NCBI RefSeq assembly: GCF_029213205.1
Contig: NZ_JARGNH010000024.1
Span: 1 to 45,852, forward strand
Reading direction: 5' to 3'
DNA: 45,852 nucleotides
Source of the DNA: Pseudooceanicola sp.
GTDB lineage: Bacteria > Pseudomonadota > Alphaproteobacteria > Rhodobacterales > Rhodobacteraceae
The position numbers and the translations under genes are program-made. Shown piece by piece: positions 44,291-45,852 of the stretch. The notes under the pieces were generated by a model. The model searched no databases, was not told the origin of the DNA, and saw only the letters and a program-made list of their open reading frames with translations. How positions within the stretch are numbered: position 1 is the first letter of the stretch; the number at the start of each line of letters is the position of its first letter.

Positions 44291-44501
44291 AATGATCCTC
44301 GGATGATTGTGCATGATGTGTGTGCTTTGCCCTGAATCGCAACCCCGTCACCGATGCCTGCTGACACTTCGCTGTCAGCTGCGGGGCGGCAGATCGGGCG
44401 ATTGCGCCGGATTTGACCGCGTCCGGGATCATTCCGCCCGAATTCGCCCTTGCCGCAGGGCGGCAAGTTTCGGATAAGACACGGGTTCAAGGAGCCTTGC
44501 G

Positions 44502-44813
44502 ATGACCGCACGCATCTACCGACCCGCCAAGACCGCCATGCAATCGGGCACGGCCAAAACCCATGCCTGGGTTCTCGACTACATCCCCGATACCGCCCGT
44601 GAGGTTGATCCGCTGATGGGCTGGACCTCATCCGCTGACACCCAGGCGCAGGTTCGGTTGCGGTTCGAAAGCAAAGAGGCCGCGCTGGCCTATGCCCGTG
44701 ACAAGGGGATCGAGGCAGTGGTCAGCGATCCGCATGAGCGCAAGCCCAACGTTCGCCCCGGTGGCTATGGCGACAATTTCGCCACCAACCGGCGCACTGT
44801 CTGGACCCACTGA
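44502..44813 (+). CDS. Complex I accessory subunit, NDUFS4/ETC complex I type
   Basis: 103 residues: [49 protein letters not shown] then [14 protein letters not shown], and [17 protein letters not shown]. This is the ETC complex I conserved region, the bacterial counterpart of the 18-kDa NDUFS4 accessory subunit found in alphaproteobacteria and mitochondria. AAGGAG lies 8 nt before the ATG. It is encoded apart from any nuo operon here. Confidence 0.95.
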   Translation: MTARIYRPAKTAMQSGTAKTHAWVLDYIPDTAREVDPLMGWTSSADTQAQVRLRFESKEAALAYARDKGIEAVVSDPHERKPNVRPGGYGDNFATNRRTVWTH

Positions 44814-44866
44814 CCCCCCGGTTTCGCTTGCACCCGCCCCGGCGGGCCGATTAAGCACAGCACAGC

Positions 44867-44943
44867 GGTCCCGTAGCTCAACTGGATAGAGCACCTGACT
44901 TCTAATCAGGATGTTGGGGGTTCGAGTCCTCCCGGGATCGCCA
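44867..44943 (+). tRNA. tRNA-Arg (anticodon TCT)
   Basis: Full cloverleaf: acceptor GGTCCCG/CGGGATC (one G-U pair), D arm TAGCTCAACTGGATAGAGCA, anticodon arm CCTGACTTCTAATCAGG with TCT in the loop, T arm with GGTTCGAGTCC, discriminator G and an encoded CCA at 44941-44943. Followed by a short T run. Confidence 0.97.
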
Positions 44944-45654
44944 TTTTTACCTATCTTTGTAAGTGTAGAATATGGCTGCACAAAACGACGTTCTCTGGGG
45001 CGCGTCGTGTCAAGACAAATTGCATGACCGGGCCTAAGATTACATCAAGACCCTGATAATTATAAGATATATCGAAACGAAGTCGCGAGGCCCTGATAGG
45101 CCCGGATTTCCTGCGTCTGGCCCCGTGGTTGGTTCCCTGGGCACTCTCGAGGCTTTAGCTTCAAAGCAGAACGCCCCCATCGAACATCCAAACCTTCTGC
45201 GGACACTACAGGCAGTGTCAGTGGTTCCCTGTGAATTACCGACGGCTGCGCCCTTTGGAATTTCAAATGCGGTATCTGACACGAAGGGTGGTTTCCAGCC
45301 CTTCCCCGCGCCGGTCGTAAACGGCGGAAATGCGCAGGGAGCGGGTTTTGCGAAATCGAGGAGGCCGAGCCAAGACAACTGGCGCGACCGGCCCAGAGCG
45401 GTCCTTGGGAAAGATACAAGACCGCCTTCTACGTTCTCCGAAGCGGCCATTCGTGAACCGCGCAATATTGTCCGCGTTCCAAGGTCTGCTTCGCGGGAGA
45501 TTGTTACCGCTCGGAAACGGTTGGCACTCCCACGGTGCCGATAGGAGGATGAATTCCTATCGTGGCCGAGTTTCTTGCAACTCACAACTTCTTGACCCAA
45601 AATCCGAAAGAGCGCACGGTTTGGGCGTTGGTTGCATTTGGATGGGTTCCTATC
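44944..45654. other. Gene-poor stretch downstream of tRNA-Arg
   Basis: About 710 bp with no open frame that has the codon bias of neighbouring genes. Both-strand frames here are long only by chance and use mixed third bases. Sequence looks like worn remnants and has visibly lower G+C than the housekeeping genes. tRNA 3' ends are common phage and island attachment sites, but I find no copy of the tRNA 3' end further on within the window. Confidence 0.5.
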
Positions 45655-45804
45655 ATGCGCTTTTTTGCGATCTTTCTCCTATGTCTTTCGCTAATTCCCA
45701 GCCTTTCATCGGCGCAGGATCGCGCCAACACCATCCTTGTTTTGGACGGGTCCGGCTCCATGTGGGGACAGATTGACGGGGTAAACAAGATCGTCATCGG
45801 GTAA
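45655..45804 (+). pseudogene. Truncated von Willebrand factor A protein
   Basis: ATG 45655 gives a clear signal peptide (FFAIFLLCLSLIPSLSSAQD) and the start of a VWA domain with MIDAS motif DGSGS (ILVLDGSGSMWGQIDGVNK), then IVIG and TAA at 45802-45804 after only 49 residues. Full-length relatives are several hundred residues and continue after this motif. The sequence directly following (CCCCC hairpin, GTAGGGGGCTGCATAAGTAG) looks foreign, so a mobile element or rearrangement probably cut the gene; the window ends before this can be seen. Confidence 0.65.
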
Positions 45805-45852
45805 TCCCCCCCGAAAGTAGGGGGCTGCATAAGTAGAATTTTCTCGCCAAGG

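Noticed and set aside
45040-45600. Frames of 119-186 codons on both strands after the tRNA
   Set aside because: Overlapping frames on both strands, mixed third bases, no motifs and no ribosome binding sites.
1-45852. CRISPR array, prophage, toxin-antitoxin or secretion system genes
   Set aside because: No spaced repeats of 25-40 bp, no cas, structural phage, integrase or toxin-antitoxin pairs were seen on either strand.

Overview
The window is GC-rich chromosomal DNA that looks like an alphaproteobacterium of the Rhodobacterales (Rhodobacter/Paracoccus/Roseobacter relatives). The signs are an F0 ATP synthase operon with separate b and b' subunits (atpI-atpB-atpE-b'-b), a MipZ division-site ATPase, an NDUFS4-type complex I accessory subunit, a TrmD with an N-terminal extension, and frequent GTG/TTG starts and ATGA/GTGA overlaps. 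This placement is inference from gene content; no 16S gene is present.

Layout. 1-3.2 kb: end of an unknown gene, then the F0 operon on the minus strand with its terminator. 3.3-6.6 kb: an ArsR regulator, a small membrane protein, a LysR regulator coupled to an EamA transporter, and a decayed gene. 6.8-16.2 kb: a long plus-strand housekeeping series (ffh, secreted protein, three GNAT acetyltransferases, chorismate mutase, rpsP, rimM, two sulfotransferase-like genes, trmD, a TylF-like methyltransferase, rplS, rpmE) ending in a strong terminator. 16.2-19.8 kb: a divergent SDR/TetR pair with two matching operators, a permease and mipZ.

19.8-29 kb: a catabolic region of unknown substrate. A GntR/UTRA regulator, an NTF2-like protein, an FAH-family hydrolase and an Ldh-family dehydrogenase lie on the plus strand. 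A TauD-like dioxygenase, a gamma-glutamyltransferase-like protein, a VOC protein and an MFS transporter lie on the minus strand. A near-identical operator-like motif precedes both the regulator and the dioxygenase, tying the two arms together. A lytic transglycosylase sits between them. Then come a DksA/TraR zinc-finger protein, glpK, an unknown protein, a decayed substrate-binding protein gene and a CPA1 antiporter fused to a cyclic-nucleotide-binding domain.

34.6-41.8 kb: the most interesting part. A four-gene minus-strand locus (outer-membrane beta-barrel, SqdB-like UDP-sulfoquinovose synthase, BcsB-like protein, BcsA-like GT2 synthase without PilZ) lies between two 119-bp direct repeats (about 95% identical), with transposase remnants (IS5-like and IS481-like) just inside each repeat. 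It could make and export an unusual, possibly sulfoquinovose-containing polysaccharide and may have arrived as a module. 42-45.9 kb: uvrB, the complex I accessory subunit, tRNA-Arg(TCT), about 700 bp with no convincing gene, and a von Willebrand A protein cut off shortly after its MIDAS motif at the window edge.
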